From NCBI RefSeq assembly GCF_017745095.1, contig NZ_JAGHZZ010000003.1, forward strand, positions 1 to 64,000: 64,000 nt of DNA, given 5' to 3'. Source of the DNA: Sporocytophaga sp. (lineage in GTDB: Bacteria; Bacteroidota; Bacteroidia; Cytophagales; Cytophagaceae). Of the stretch, positions 45,072 to 54,289 are shown piece after piece. The number at the start of each line of letters is the position of its first letter. The stretch's first letter is position 1. The translations under genes were made by a program, and so were the position numbers. Under the pieces are notes generated by a model. That model was given only the letters and a program-made list of their open reading frames with translations. It was not told where the DNA came from and did not search any database.

Positions 45072-46406
45072 ATGAAATCATTTGGACTCAAAAATTTACT
45101 GGTATTGACTGTGTTAGGAATGATGGGAGCTTGCACCAGTAATCAGTTCACGTCATCTTCTCCTGAAAATGATGACCTTTATTTTTCTTCTAAGGATAAA
45201 AGGAAAGTACAACCTGTTGCTACCAATAACCAAACTTACTCAGGAAATGATATGCCTCAGAATTACAATTCTGACAATAATCAAAACTATTCAAATAATA
45301 ATAATCAATCTTCCACCAACGAATACAGTTATTCTTCAAGTGATAAACCTGTAGACTATTCGAGATATACTTATAAAAGTAACACCTCTTCTTCTACAAG
45401 TTCTGGAGGTGATACCTATATCACGAATAATAATTATTACGACAATGACGATTATATCTACAATAGTAATTCCTCTAGGAGATATAATTGGGGAATGGGT
45501 TATACAACAGGCTGGAACCCATATGCCTCCTTTGGACCTACTTCAAGAATTACTGTTAGTTTCGGCTACAATACAGGTTGGGGGTGGAATAGCTATTATG
45601 GCTACAATTCCTTTTATCCTGGATATGGTTTTGGATATGGAAGTCCATATTATTCTTGCATGAGCTGGGGCTCCCCTTATTACTATTATGATTATTATTC
45701 GCCTTGGTATAGTTATAATAGCTGGTACTCTCCATACTGGGCTACTACTTGGGGAGGATATCCTTATTGGGGAGGATATGGTGGATACTATGGCTATCCA
45801 TATAGCAGCTTTGACAGAGGATATAGCTATGGATACATGCAGGGATATAACAATGCAAATGTAAAATCCAGACCTGTTAATAATGGTCCAAGACAAGACA
45901 GAACGGCAGGAAGAGTTAATACTCCTCAAAACAGTAATGACCCAAGAACACAGAGGTATTCCAACGGAAATACTCAGGATTCTTATAACAATGGTCAGGG
46001 TAGAGTAATCAAAGAAGACGCAAATGGTAGAAAACAAATCTATTATCCGGGAAATAATTCCGGCAGCAATAGCCAACAATCTACATCATCTACGCCTACT
46101 ACGACTCCTGACAACCGTTCGACCTATCAATCTAACGATCAATATTCTTCACCTTCAAATAATTCCGGAAACTCAGGAGGTGGAAACAATAGCAATAGAA
46201 GACAAATTTATAATAATCAGAGGAGCTCTTCCTATGATAATAACAATAGCAACAATAGTTATAATAACCATAATTATAACAATAGCAATAACTACAATAA
46301 TCATAACAACTACAGTTCGCCCTCTCCAAGAGGTGGTGGCGGTGGTGGTGGCGGAGGTTCTGCTCCATCCCATAACAGCTCTCCTGCTGGCAGAAGAAGG
46401 TTTTAG
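45072..46406 (+). CDS. Low-complexity Gly/Tyr/Asn/Ser-rich lipoprotein
   Basis: A 444-residue secreted lipoprotein with a lipobox (LGMMGAC, Cys21). The rest is of biased composition: residues about 30-110 are Asn/Ser-rich, 140-265 Gly/Tyr/Trp-rich (GWGWNSYYGYNSFYPGYGFG) and 300-444 Asn/Ser-rich again with an RGGGGGGGGG run near the end. No globular domain is recognised. It ends nine bases before the OMPP1/FadL-type gene, so the two are likely co-transcribed. A surface coat, adhesive or T9SS-linked role is possible; the sequence does not decide. Confidence 0.8.
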   Translation: MKSFGLKNLLVLTVLGMMGACTSNQFTSSSPENDDLYFSSKDKRKVQPVATNNQTYSGNDMPQNYNSDNNQNYSNNNNQSSTNEYSYSSSDKPVDYSRYTYKSNTSSSTSSGGDTYITNNNYYDNDDYIYNSNSSRRYNWGMGYTTGWNPYASFGPTSRITVSFGYNTGWGWNSYYGYNSFYPGYGFGYGSPYYSCMSWGSPYYYYDYYSPWYSYNSWYSPYWATTWGGYPYWGGYGGYYGYPYSSFDRGYSYGYMQGYNNANVKSRPVNNGPRQDRTAGRVNTPQNSNDPRTQRYSNGNTQDSYNNGQGRVIKEDANGRKQIYYPGNNSGSNSQQSTSSTPTTTPDNRSTYQSNDQYSSPSNNSGNSGGGNNSNRRQIYNNQRSSSYDNNNSNNSYNNHNYNNSNNYNNHNNYSSPSPRGGGGGGGGGSAPSHNSSPAGRRRF

Positions 46407-46415
46407 TACAATACT

Positions 46416-47969
46416 ATGAAAATATCAAAATACATTTTTACAACAGGCTTTTTAAGCCTGTTTTCTATTTCTGCTTTTTCTCAAGGTCCATTTGGTTACT
46501 ACAATGATGCCGTGAGATTTTCTCAAACCACATTTGGGGGTACTGCACGCTTCCAGGGTATTGCAGGAGCTACAACAGCTCTTGGTGCCGATATGGGAAC
46601 ACTTAATAGTAACCCTGCAGGTCTGGGATTTTATAGAAAGTCTGATGTTAGCATTACGCCCGGTCTAAATTTCGCAGGAACCCGAACCAATATGCTTGGT
46701 ACAGAGACTAGAGACAATAAAGTTAGCTTTAATATCGCCAATATCGGAATTGTCTTTTCTGGCGCAAAAGATGATATAGTGCCGGGGAAATACAGAGGAG
46801 GTTCATTTGGTATCAGCATGACTAGAACCAATAACTTTCAAAACCAATTTAGCTATAGTGGTTTTAATAAATCAAACACATTCGGCCAATATGTAGCTGA
46901 ATCAGCAAGAGGCTATACTTATGACGAAGTTGCCAACCAAGACCTTAATGCTCTTACTGATATCGTAGGTCTAGCCTACAATGCCTACCTTATTGACCCA
47001 ATATATTGTGGTGAAGATGCAAATGGACCAATCCAATGTCCTGGAAATCCATGGCACTCATTGATGAGTGATAACATCGTAAAGCAAAAGGAAATAGTTG
47101 CTACCAAAGGAAACCAAAGTCAATGGGACATTGCATACGGTGGAAATATTGATGATAAAATTTATCTCGGCGCCTCGCTTGGAATTGCTACTATCAAATA
47201 TGAGTCTAGTAAAGTATTTACAGAAACCAATACCCAGACTAGTGATACTATTGATAGCTATTCTTTATATGATAATTTAACATTAAGGGGTACCGGTATT
47301 AACTTTAAAGTAGGAGCAATTATTAAACCTGCTGATTGGATAAGAATAGGACTTACCGGTCAGACTCCAACATATTATTCAATCAGGACTACTTATGAGT
47401 ACAAAATCAAGATGAATCTAAATTCAGATTTTGTAAACGCATTTGGTATTGATGACTCATTCCAATCCTTCTCTACGCTCCCTGGGACATATAATTATAA
47501 TCTGACAACACCTGCAAGAGCAAAAGCAGGAATTGCCTTATTTGCAGGGAAAGCTGGATTTATTTCCGGAGATGTCGAAGTTGTAGGCTATAGTGGAGCG
47601 AGATTAAAAGGGGCCGATCCTCAGGAATTGGACGCAGATAATGATGTTATAAAAAATCTTTATAAGACTACATATAATTTTAACCTTGGAGCAGAAGCCA
47701 GACTTGGTGACTATAGGTTAAGAGCCGGATATGCAAGATTAGGCGATCCATATAGACATGGGATTGTCGATGATCTCGATAGGACCATTAATACCTTTAC
47801 CTTCGGTGCTGGTTTGAAATCTGAAGGCTTTTATGCTGATGTTGCTTTTGTAAATACATTCTACAAAAGTAATTACTACTCTTATCACTTAAACAGCGGC
47901 AAAGAACCAATGGCAATTGTCAATAACAGAAATACAAGCTTTGTAATTACAATAGGCACAAGCTTTTAA
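46416..47969 (+). CDS. OmpP1/FadL/TodX-family outer membrane protein
   Basis: A 517-residue beta-barrel protein. A signal peptide (1-22, ending SAFS) is followed by the family hallmark ALGADMGTLNSNPAGLGFY (residues 55-73), then strands of alternating hydrophobic pattern to the final VITIGTSF. FadL relatives transport hydrophobic compounds across the outer membrane; Bacteroidota members are often misnamed hemin receptor. The close gene behind the low-complexity lipoprotein suggests they work at the same surface. Transported substrate unknown. Confidence 0.85.
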   Translation: MKISKYIFTTGFLSLFSISAFSQGPFGYYNDAVRFSQTTFGGTARFQGIAGATTALGADMGTLNSNPAGLGFYRKSDVSITPGLNFAGTRTNMLGTETRDNKVSFNIANIGIVFSGAKDDIVPGKYRGGSFGISMTRTNNFQNQFSYSGFNKSNTFGQYVAESARGYTYDEVANQDLNALTDIVGLAYNAYLIDPIYCGEDANGPIQCPGNPWHSLMSDNIVKQKEIVATKGNQSQWDIAYGGNIDDKIYLGASLGIATIKYESSKVFTETNTQTSDTIDSYSLYDNLTLRGTGINFKVGAIIKPADWIRIGLTGQTPTYYSIRTTYEYKIKMNLNSDFVNAFGIDDSFQSFSTLPGTYNYNLTTPARAKAGIALFAGKAGFISGDVEVVGYSGARLKGADPQELDADNDVIKNLYKTTYNFNLGAEARLGDYRLRAGYARLGDPYRHGIVDDLDRTINTFTFGAGLKSEGFYADVAFVNTFYKSNYYSYHLNSGKEPMAIVNNRNTSFVITIGTSF

Positions 47970-47994
47970 TTTTATAATATAAATTAATATCAAG

Positions 47995-48888
47995 ATGAAG
48001 AGCAAATGGCTTAAAACAATCATTTTATTAGCAATTTTATCTTCATCTTTCTTTTTCTCTTTTGCCCAACCCAAAGTAGGACAAAAAGCGCCAGATTTTG
48101 AAATTGAAGATCCTAACGGGAAAACAATTCATCTGTCAGATCTTACTGGCAAAGTCGTATTGCTTGATTTTTGGGCTTCCTGGTGCATGCCATGCCGCGA
48201 AGCCAATCCAGAAGTAGTTGCTATCTATCAGAAATACCACGATAAAGGATTTGAAATTTTCAGCGTTTCGTTGGATACCAAAAGAGAAGCCTGGCTTAAT
48301 GCTATAAAAAAAGATCAACTCTCATGGCCCAACCATGGGAGTGATTTAAAGGGTTGGGAAAATGCAGTAGCTGAACTCTACGAAGTGTCAGGAATTCCCG
48401 CTACTTTTTTAATAGACGAAAAAGGATTTATCATCGGAACTGATCTTGACGAATACGATCTTGACAAAAAACTGAATTTCCTGTTTAACGAGCAAGTTCA
48501 GTTTTATCCTCAAACCGCTGCTGGCAAACTTTTTTTCACTACAAAAGCCAAGTATCAGATAGAAGACTTAAAAGGGAATATTTTACTGAAAGGTAAAAGT
48601 GAAGAAGTTGACATTACTGGATTAGCAGCTTCGGAATACGTTGTCAGATATGAAGATAAAACATCGCACTTCCTCAAAAAAGTGAGCGATCAGTCCCTTG
48701 TTACTTTTTATCCGCAACGAGTAGATGACAAACTTACTTTATCTAAAAACGCTAATTTCGAAATATATAATCAAAGAGGCAAACTGATCAAGAAAGGGGC
48801 AGGCGCATTTATTATGGTACAGGATCTTGCATCCGGCAATTACTACCTCAGTCTGGAAGGCACAGTTAGTACTTTTTTCAAAAAATAA
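47995..48888 (+). CDS. TlpA/ResA-like thioredoxin with two C-terminal T9SS-like repeats
   Basis: A 297-residue exported thiol-disulfide protein. A signal peptide (1-24, ending FAQ) precedes an AhpC-TSA/Redoxin domain at about 26-165 with the redox pair Cys64/Cys67 (WASWCMPCREAN) and the cis-Pro in SGIPATFLID. Two aligned 62-residue repeats follow: 168-229 (VQFYPQTAAGKLFF to SHFLKK) and 236-297 (VTFYPQRVDDKLTL to STFFKK). They have the order FYP-x-K-L, I/Y-G, GxY and a final KK, like T9SS type A sorting domains but with YPQ in place of YPN. The 3' end overlaps aroK by 11 bases on the opposite strand. Confidence 0.86.
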   Translation: MKSKWLKTIILLAILSSSFFFSFAQPKVGQKAPDFEIEDPNGKTIHLSDLTGKVVLLDFWASWCMPCREANPEVVAIYQKYHDKGFEIFSVSLDTKREAWLNAIKKDQLSWPNHGSDLKGWENAVAELYEVSGIPATFLIDEKGFIIGTDLDEYDLDKKLNFLFNEQVQFYPQTAAGKLFFTTKAKYQIEDLKGNILLKGKSEEVDITGLAASEYVVRYEDKTSHFLKKVSDQSLVTFYPQRVDDKLTLSKNANFEIYNQRGKLIKKGAGAFIMVQDLASGNYYLSLEGTVSTFFKK

Positions 48889-49393
48889 CTTCCTTTTCTT
48901 TTAGCAATTTTATTACTTCTTCAGCTGAAGTTACCCCGTTTATTTCAAGGTTTGCTTTATTGTAAAAACCAGTTCTCTCTTTGCACTTTTGAATCAGAAA
49001 AGCTAACATATCCTCTTTGGTTTTCCCCTTCACCATTGGTCTGCTCTGATCATTTACTGCATATAATCTTTCAGTAATTATTTCCGGAGAGACATTAAGA
49101 TATATACTAAATCCCATGGATAATATTAAATTCATATTATCATAAAAACATGGCAAGCCTCCTCCTGTCGAAATGACAGTATTATCGAGATTATTAAGCT
49201 GCTTAAGGGTTGCTTCTTCGAGTCTTCTAAAATGGTCCTCTCCGAACTGATGAAATATTTCATTGATCGTCATTCCTTCTGTTTTGACAATTAATTCATC
49301 CGTATCTAAAAATTCAAAATTAAGTAGTTCCGCAAGTTTAACGCCAAGGGTAGATTTCCCCGAACCGGGGAGTCCGATTAAAAAAAGCTTCAT
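48878..49393 (-). CDS. aroK: Shikimate kinase
   Basis: Cytosolic enzyme that phosphorylates shikimate at the 3-OH in aromatic amino acid synthesis. P-loop GLPGSGKSTLGVKLAE, shikimate-binding Asp/Arg region (FLDTDELIV, FRRLEEAT), VISTGGGLPC and the lid LYAVNDQSRPMV are all present. 171 residues is typical. The gene is oriented head-to-head away from the permease gene and ends convergently with the TlpA-like gene, overlapping it by 11 bases. Confidence 0.94.
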   Translation of the reverse strand: MKLFLIGLPGSGKSTLGVKLAELLNFEFLDTDELIVKTEGMTINEIFHQFGEDHFRRLEEATLKQLNNLDNTVISTGGGLPCFYDNMNLILSMGFSIYLNVSPEIITERLYAVNDQSRPMVKGKTKEDMLAFLIQKCKERTGFYNKANLEINGVTSAEEVIKLLKEKEVIF

Positions 49394-49522
49394 GCAGCAA
49401 AATTAACAGGGATTAAGCATTAAAAAAAATATCAGTGTTAATCAATCCATTAGAACTTATAATCAAATGGTGGATTTTAATAATTAACAGGATTTTTTCA
49501 AAGGCGAATGCTTATTTAGGAG

Positions 49523-50575
49523 TTAATGCAATCTTACCCTTGGGTCAATGGCTGCATATAAAATATCTACACAAATATTGATAACTATGAAAACAAGGGC
49601 TACAAACAATGTTGTACCCATTACTACAGGAAAATCAAGCTTATAAACCGCATCAATAGTAACAGATCCTATCCCCTTCCAATTAAATATGTATTCTATA
49701 AAGAATGCACCAGCCATTAAAGAAGCTAGCCATCCGGAAACTGCAGTAATAACTGGATTCAAAGCATTTTTCAAAGCATGCTTAAGTATTATTTTATAAT
49801 ATCGTAGACCTTTTGCTCTGGCTGTTCTTATATAATCCTGAGATAATACATCCAGCATACTGCTTCTTGTAAGCTGAATAATAATAGCTAAAGGTCTAAG
49901 TCCTAAGGTAAATGCAGGTAAAATAAGGTTTTTCAATACCAACTTTCTCCCAGTTAGATCATCCTCCCATAACTGGCCAGATGTATTCAAGCCCGTATAA
50001 TCAGAAAGGTAATATCCAAAAACCATGGCAATTAACGCTCCCATCACAAACGGTGGTGCTGAAATGCCCAAAACTGAAAGAGAAATTGTCGAATGATCTA
50101 GAAGGCTGTTGGGTTTAACGGAAGCCATCATTCCAAAGAGTATTCCAAAAACAGTGGCAAATAACATAGCTGCAAATGCAAGCCAGAAGGTGCCTTCAAG
50201 ATTCTCGAAAATGATTTCACTAACTTTTTTATTGGTTTGAAATGATCTTCGCAGATATGGATATTTAACCACTACTACTTTATCATTTACTGTGAAAAGT
50301 TTTTTATACTCATAATTCTTTTCATTTGCTTCAGTATTCTTATGAATAGAAACAGGAGAAAGATCATTCAAATAATAGCCCAACTGCACAGGAAGTGGCT
50401 GGTCGAGGCCCAGCTCCCGGGTAATAGCTTCTCGGGTAGAAACGTCTGTTCTCTGCCCTGCCATCATGGCTACAGGATCGCCAGGCAATACATTAAAAAG
50501 AAAAAATACAACTATCAAAGCACCGAACAGTACCAGAAAGCCATATAAAAACCTCGTCGATATAAATTTTATCAT
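49523..50575 (-). CDS. ABC transporter permease, DppB/OppB type
   Basis: A 350-residue inner-membrane permease with six transmembrane helices. N-terminal family start: FLFNVLPGDPVAMMAGQR. The EAA loop is LSQDYIRTARAKGLRYYKIILKHALKNALNPVI (around residues 238-270), the site that contacts the ATPase. The genes for the second permease, the ATPases and the binding protein are not in the window, so the substrate (peptide, nickel or other) cannot be read. An insert at about 80-130 is longer than in OppB of enterobacteria. It is four bases after the DoxX-like gene. Confidence 0.9.
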   Translation of the reverse strand: MIKFISTRFLYGFLVLFGALIVVFFLFNVLPGDPVAMMAGQRTDVSTREAITRELGLDQPLPVQLGYYLNDLSPVSIHKNTEANEKNYEYKKLFTVNDKVVVVKYPYLRRSFQTNKKVSEIIFENLEGTFWLAFAAMLFATVFGILFGMMASVKPNSLLDHSTISLSVLGISAPPFVMGALIAMVFGYYLSDYTGLNTSGQLWEDDLTGRKLVLKNLILPAFTLGLRPLAIIIQLTRSSMLDVLSQDYIRTARAKGLRYYKIILKHALKNALNPVITAVSGWLASLMAGAFFIEYIFNWKGIGSVTIDAVYKLDFPVVMGTTLFVALVFIVINICVDILYAAIDPRVRLH

Positions 50576-50579
50576 TTAT

Positions 50580-51707
50580 CTACTTCTGCAGCATTTTTAA
50601 ATTATCACTATCTGGAATGTCATTATAGTGCCACTTCCCTATCACAGTCCCATCTTTTAATACCATTATTCCAGGATTTGACCTAACCATCATTTTCAAA
50701 ATGACATCATCCATGTAATAATATGGTACCGGAAGCTGTAATTCATGCCTAAATGCTTCCATAACGTCTGAAGAACCAGGTACAGTCAAAATGACTGGTG
50801 AAAAACCCATTTTTTCAGATTGGGCTATCAAAGTCTTTAATTTTTCAACACAACTTCCTTCACAATTCTTAAAAGCTTTCTCCACATCAGGTATTGTAAT
50901 TAGCAATCTTTTTCCTGTCAGAATTTCCTTTGTTTTATCCCCTTCATCACTATCAACATTAAATCCAATAATTTTAGGAACTAGTTTGGTTGTGTCTTTA
51001 TTTAAAAGCTCATACCTGACAAACTTATACGAGGTATCAGTAGGATAGTTTTCTTGCAAAAACTCGAATTCCTTACCTCCTTTAGACAGAATAAATTTAT
51101 ATCTAGGAGCTTCTTCTGCCTTCATTAGTTGAGGTATATTATTTCCTATCTTAAAATTAAGCAGATCAAAGAATGGCAAATGATTGGCTGCATGATATCC
51201 AGTATAAAAAGTCACAAACGAAACTATAAGCATTAATAAATCTCCTTTGAAAGAATTTAAAACTGAAACTTGATTTCTTCCTAAGAAAAATATTATCAGT
51301 ACAAAAATTAGAAGAATAAGATCTTTTATAAACGACTGTTTAGGAGTTAAAACTATCAAAGTTCCGAAGCAGCCACACTCTTTAACCTTATCAAAATAAA
51401 AGGAATAAAATGTTAAAAATGTAAAAAACAGTATTAGAAGCAAAAGGACCCAGGTAGTCTGCTTCATTCTGTAATTCAGTAATACAGCTATGCCCAGAAT
51501 TACTTCCAACCCTACTATTGCGATAGATAGGAATAGAGAATATGGGATAAAAACTTCAAAAAAAGATCCAAAATCTGCACTAAATACATGAAAGTACTCC
51601 TCAAGCTTAAAAGCAGTTCCGTAAGGATCATTCAGTTTTACCAAACCAGAAAAAATAAACAAGCAGCCAACAAGAATTCTGCTTATTGTATTAATGATTT
51701 TACCCAT
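50580..51707 (-). CDS. DoxX-like membrane protein with C-terminal thioredoxin-like domain (BT_3928-type)
   Basis: A 375-residue membrane protein. The N-terminal half has four or five transmembrane helices of the DoxX/MauE kind (GCLFIFSGLVKLNDPYGTAFKLEEYF, described by 14-39) and the CGCFG motif seen in such proteins. The C-terminal half (about 225-375) looks like a thioredoxin-fold domain (LLITIPDVEKAF, MVLKDGTVIGKWHY) without a CxxC pair. This domain pairing is conserved in Bacteroidota (BT_3928-type). It overlaps the DUF1599 gene by eight bases and precedes the permease, all read in one direction. Confidence 0.82.
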   Translation of the reverse strand: MGKIINTISRILVGCLFIFSGLVKLNDPYGTAFKLEEYFHVFSADFGSFFEVFIPYSLFLSIAIVGLEVILGIAVLLNYRMKQTTWVLLLLILFFTFLTFYSFYFDKVKECGCFGTLIVLTPKQSFIKDLILLIFVLIIFFLGRNQVSVLNSFKGDLLMLIVSFVTFYTGYHAANHLPFFDLLNFKIGNNIPQLMKAEEAPRYKFILSKGGKEFEFLQENYPTDTSYKFVRYELLNKDTTKLVPKIIGFNVDSDEGDKTKEILTGKRLLITIPDVEKAFKNCEGSCVEKLKTLIAQSEKMGFSPVILTVPGSSDVMEAFRHELQLPVPYYYMDDVILKMMVRSNPGIMVLKDGTVIGKWHYNDIPDSDNLKMLQK

Positions 51708-52248
51708 CTATAAAGTTGGATTTGATTAAAGAAAACACACTGTAATTTAGCATATCCTGATAATTCGCATTAACCCCTTCAGAAACCAAGGTCTTACCGC
51801 TATTATCCTCTATCTGCTTAACCCTCAACAACTTCATAAGAATAATATCTGTTATCGAACTCACTCGCATATCTCTCCAAGCTTCCCCATAATCATGATT
51901 TTTATTGGTCAGAAGCTCAAGGGTTTCTTCTGAATATTTATCATATAGTTCAGCTACCTTTTCTGCAGGTAATTCCATAGGATCCGTATCTTTAAGTCCT
52001 AGCTGCATCATTGCGATAAGACAATAATTTATGATTCCGATAAATTCCGAATTGATATCTTCAGCAACTTTCTGAGTTCCTTTGTCTTGAATTGATCTGA
52101 TTCTTTGGGCTTTTATAAATATCTGATCAGTTATTGAAGGCAAACGCAAAATTCTCCATGCTGTTCCATAATCCTGCGTCTTTTTGATAAATAAGTCCTT
52201 ACACTTCTTTATAACCTGCCTATACTCATTTTCTGTCCTGTTTGCCAA
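51700..52248 (-). CDS. DUF1599 domain protein
   Basis: A 182-residue cytoplasmic protein containing two copies of the DUF1599 unit. The first (about 8-75) reads KKTQDYGTAWRILRLPSITD and QRIRSIQD; the second (about 100-170) reads NKNHDYGEAWRDMRVSSITD and LRVKQIED. Function unknown. No ATG is available; the start is TTG at 52248, 53 bases from the divergent folP start. First gene of the DUF1599-DoxX-permease unit. The neighbourhood with folP and dacA is a recurring Bacteroidota arrangement. Confidence 0.85.
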   Translation of the reverse strand: MANRTENEYRQVIKKCKDLFIKKTQDYGTAWRILRLPSITDQIFIKAQRIRSIQDKGTQKVAEDINSEFIGIINYCLIAMMQLGLKDTDPMELPAEKVAELYDKYSEETLELLTNKNHDYGEAWRDMRVSSITDIILMKLLRVKQIEDNSGKTLVSEGVNANYQDMLNYSVFSLIKSNFIDG

Positions 52249-52273
52249 TTTTAATTTCTATTTAGTAGTTTTG
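52242..52273 (+). promoter_or_regulatory. Candidate promoter of folP-dacA
   Basis: TTG at 52242-52244, a 21-base spacer and TAGTTTTG at 52266-52273. It gives a leader of about 22 bases before the TTG start at 52301. The -33 box overlaps the first codons of the divergent DUF1599 gene. Confidence 0.55.
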
Positions 52274-52300
52274 TTTAGGTCAAATTTACAATACTAGAAT

Positions 52301-53155
52301 TTGAAACATAGAATTTTTGAGACAAAAAAAACACTGCTGGTCCGAGGGAAATTAATTGATTTATCTATCAGTCCACTGGTTATGGGTATCTTAAATGTAA
52401 CCCCTGATTCATTTTATGATGGAGGAAAATATCTTACTCCTGATGATATTGTCAGAAGAGCTGCATCAATGCTAGAAAATGGAGCTGATATTATAGACAT
52501 TGGGGGGTACTCATCCAGACCTGGAGCAGAAAATATACCAATCGAAGAAGAAATAGCCCGAGTAGCAAGTGCCTTAAAAATCATAAAAAAAGAGTTTTCT
52601 GAATGCATTGTTTCTGTGGATACATTCAGATCCGAAGTTGCCAAGATCGCAGCGGCAGAAGGAGCAGAAATTATTAATGACATTTCTGGAGGCGAATTAG
52701 ATAAAAAAATGTTTGAAACTGTGGCAGAGTTGAAACTCCCTTATGTATTAATGCACATGAAAGGTTCTCCCGCAACTATGGCAAAACTTAACCAATACGA
52801 TAACTTGATTGGAGATATGCTTCAATATTTCCAACAGAAAATTCATCGTTTGAATGAACTGGGAGTCTGGGATATAATTATAGATCCAGGGATAGGCTTT
52901 TCTAAAAATAGTTTACAAAACTTTCATTTGATTACACAGTTAGATATCTTCAGTGCCTTAAATCTACCTGTCCTTTTAGGAGTTTCCAGGAAATCCTTCA
53001 TATACAAAACTTTAAATGTTTCTCAGGAAGAAGCTTTAAACGGCACTACTATTGTTAATACTATAAGCCTCTTAAAAAATCTTAGTATTATCAGAGTCCA
53101 TGATGTCCGAGAGGCTAAGCAAATTATATCTTTATTAGAAAAATTAAAGAATTGA
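52301..53155 (+). CDS. folP: Dihydropteroate synthase
   Basis: Condenses 6-hydroxymethyl-dihydropterin diphosphate with p-aminobenzoate in folate synthesis; the target of sulfonamides. Signatures: VMGILNVTPDSFYDGG, DIIDIGGYSSRPGAENIP, VDTFRSEVA, INDISGG, VLMHMKGSP, IIDPGIGFSKN and LLGVSRKSF. Length 284 residues is normal. No ATG occurs before the conserved core; the start is TTG at 52301, preceded by a stop codon two codons upstream. Its stop overlaps the dacA start (TTGA), so the two are translationally coupled. Confidence 0.94.
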   Translation: MKHRIFETKKTLLVRGKLIDLSISPLVMGILNVTPDSFYDGGKYLTPDDIVRRAASMLENGADIIDIGGYSSRPGAENIPIEEEIARVASALKIIKKEFSECIVSVDTFRSEVAKIAAAEGAEIINDISGGELDKKMFETVAELKLPYVLMHMKGSPATMAKLNQYDNLIGDMLQYFQQKIHRLNELGVWDIIIDPGIGFSKNSLQNFHLITQLDIFSALNLPVLLGVSRKSFIYKTLNVSQEEALNGTTIVNTISLLKNLSIIRVHDVREAKQIISLLEKLKN

Positions 53156-53994
53156 CGTTATTATATAAAATAGGATTTTTAGAAATTAGCTGGATTGATA
53201 TCCTTGATATCCTGCTCGTTAGTTTTTTGCTTTATCAATTATACAAATTATTAAAGGGAAGTATTGCAGTAAAAATCTTTCTTGGTTTTCTCTCTATATA
53301 TCTTATTTATCTTGTTGTAAAAGCTGCCAAAATGGAATTGCTGACTGCCATATTGGGTCAGTTTATTGGAGTTGGTGTCATTGCAGCATTAATCTTATTT
53401 CAGCAGGAAATCCGAAAGTTTTTAATCATTATCGGCAAAACGACAGCATTTAATAAATCCTTTTTGAAAGGACTTCTCTGGAAAAAGAGTTCTCAACCCA
53501 ATTCTGATGGTCTCAATCTGAATCCAGTAATTGAAAGCGCTAAAATATTAGGAGGAACTAATACAGGAGCTTTGATTGTATTTGCCAAAAGTTCAGAATT
53601 GAAATTTTATGCAGAATCTGGAGATATGATGGATGCCCTAATCTCCAAGAGATTACTGATTGCTATATTTCAAAAAAACAGTCCACTTCATGATGGTGCA
53701 GTTATTATCGCCAATAATCGAATAAAGGCTGCCAGATGTATTCTTCCTGTGAGCGAAAATACAGATTTACCTGCTCATTTAGGTCTTAGACACAGAGCTG
53801 CAATTGGCCTTACGGAAGTTACAGATAGTATTGTTTTAATTGTTTCGGAAGAAACCGGTCAAATATCGTTGGCCATAAATGGTAAAATACATACCAATCT
53901 TTCCAAATCTGAATTGAAGCAAAAACTTCACTTTTACCTGTTTGAGGATGAAGAAAAAATAAAGGAGGGAGAAAAAGAGGAAATAGAAAATTAG
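53152..53994 (+). CDS. dacA: Diadenylate cyclase (CdaA/DacA type)
   Basis: Makes cyclic di-AMP from two ATP at the inner membrane. Three transmembrane helices in the first 90 residues (WIDILDILLVSFLLYQLYKL and following) are followed by the DAC domain (about 100-255) with the catalytic LHDGAVII (DGA) and LRHRAAIG (RHR) motifs. The short C-terminus is acidic (EEKIKEGEKEEIEN). Length 280 fits CdaA. Start TTG at 53152 overlaps the folP stop by four bases. Cyclic di-AMP in related bacteria governs osmolyte and potassium balance. Confidence 0.95.
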   Translation: MTLLYKIGFLEISWIDILDILLVSFLLYQLYKLLKGSIAVKIFLGFLSIYLIYLVVKAAKMELLTAILGQFIGVGVIAALILFQQEIRKFLIIIGKTTAFNKSFLKGLLWKKSSQPNSDGLNLNPVIESAKILGGTNTGALIVFAKSSELKFYAESGDMMDALISKRLLIAIFQKNSPLHDGAVIIANNRIKAARCILPVSENTDLPAHLGLRHRAAIGLTEVTDSIVLIVSEETGQISLAINGKIHTNLSKSELKQKLHFYLFEDEEKIKEGEKEEIEN

Positions 53995-53997
53995 AGT

Positions 53998-54246
53998 CTA
54001 TTCCTTCTTTTTCATAAAAGGTAGTGATACCTTTTTGGCAACGGTTTCTTCAGTTTTCTTTTCCTGTACTTCGTGAAGTAAAAAACGTCTCCGAATATCA
54101 TTAATTAAAAACTTCTTTTGTTCTGTAAAGCTATTCGGATGAACTTGCTCAAAGATATCTTTCAATTCTTGCCATTTCGAAGGTTCTTTTTCCTTAAATA
54201 CCTTTGAATCAATCTTTTTACTAATACAGTATTCTTCCCAAGTCAT
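53998..54246 (-). CDS. Small hypothetical cytoplasmic protein
   Basis: 82 residues from the ATG at 54246 (MTWEEYCISKKIDSK); the frame stays open to 54309 but the added residues are unlikely protein. It is charged and helical, with no membrane part. KEPSKWQELKDIFEQVHPNS and INDIRRRF suggest a conserved small Bacteroidota protein, but I cannot name a family. The stop is four bases from the dacA stop, convergent. Confidence 0.65.
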   Translation of the reverse strand: MTWEEYCISKKIDSKVFKEKEPSKWQELKDIFEQVHPNSFTEQKKFLINDIRRRFLLHEVQEKKTEETVAKKVSLPFMKKKE

Positions 54247-54289
54247 TTGACAAAAATACAAGAAAGAAATGATAGATTTCTGATATAAA

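Noticed and set aside
45543-46079. Antisense open frame of 178 residues opposite the low-complexity lipoprotein
   Set aside because: It is a shadow of the repetitive Tyr/Gly/Asn codons of the plus-strand gene; its product is hydrophobic low complexity with no family features.
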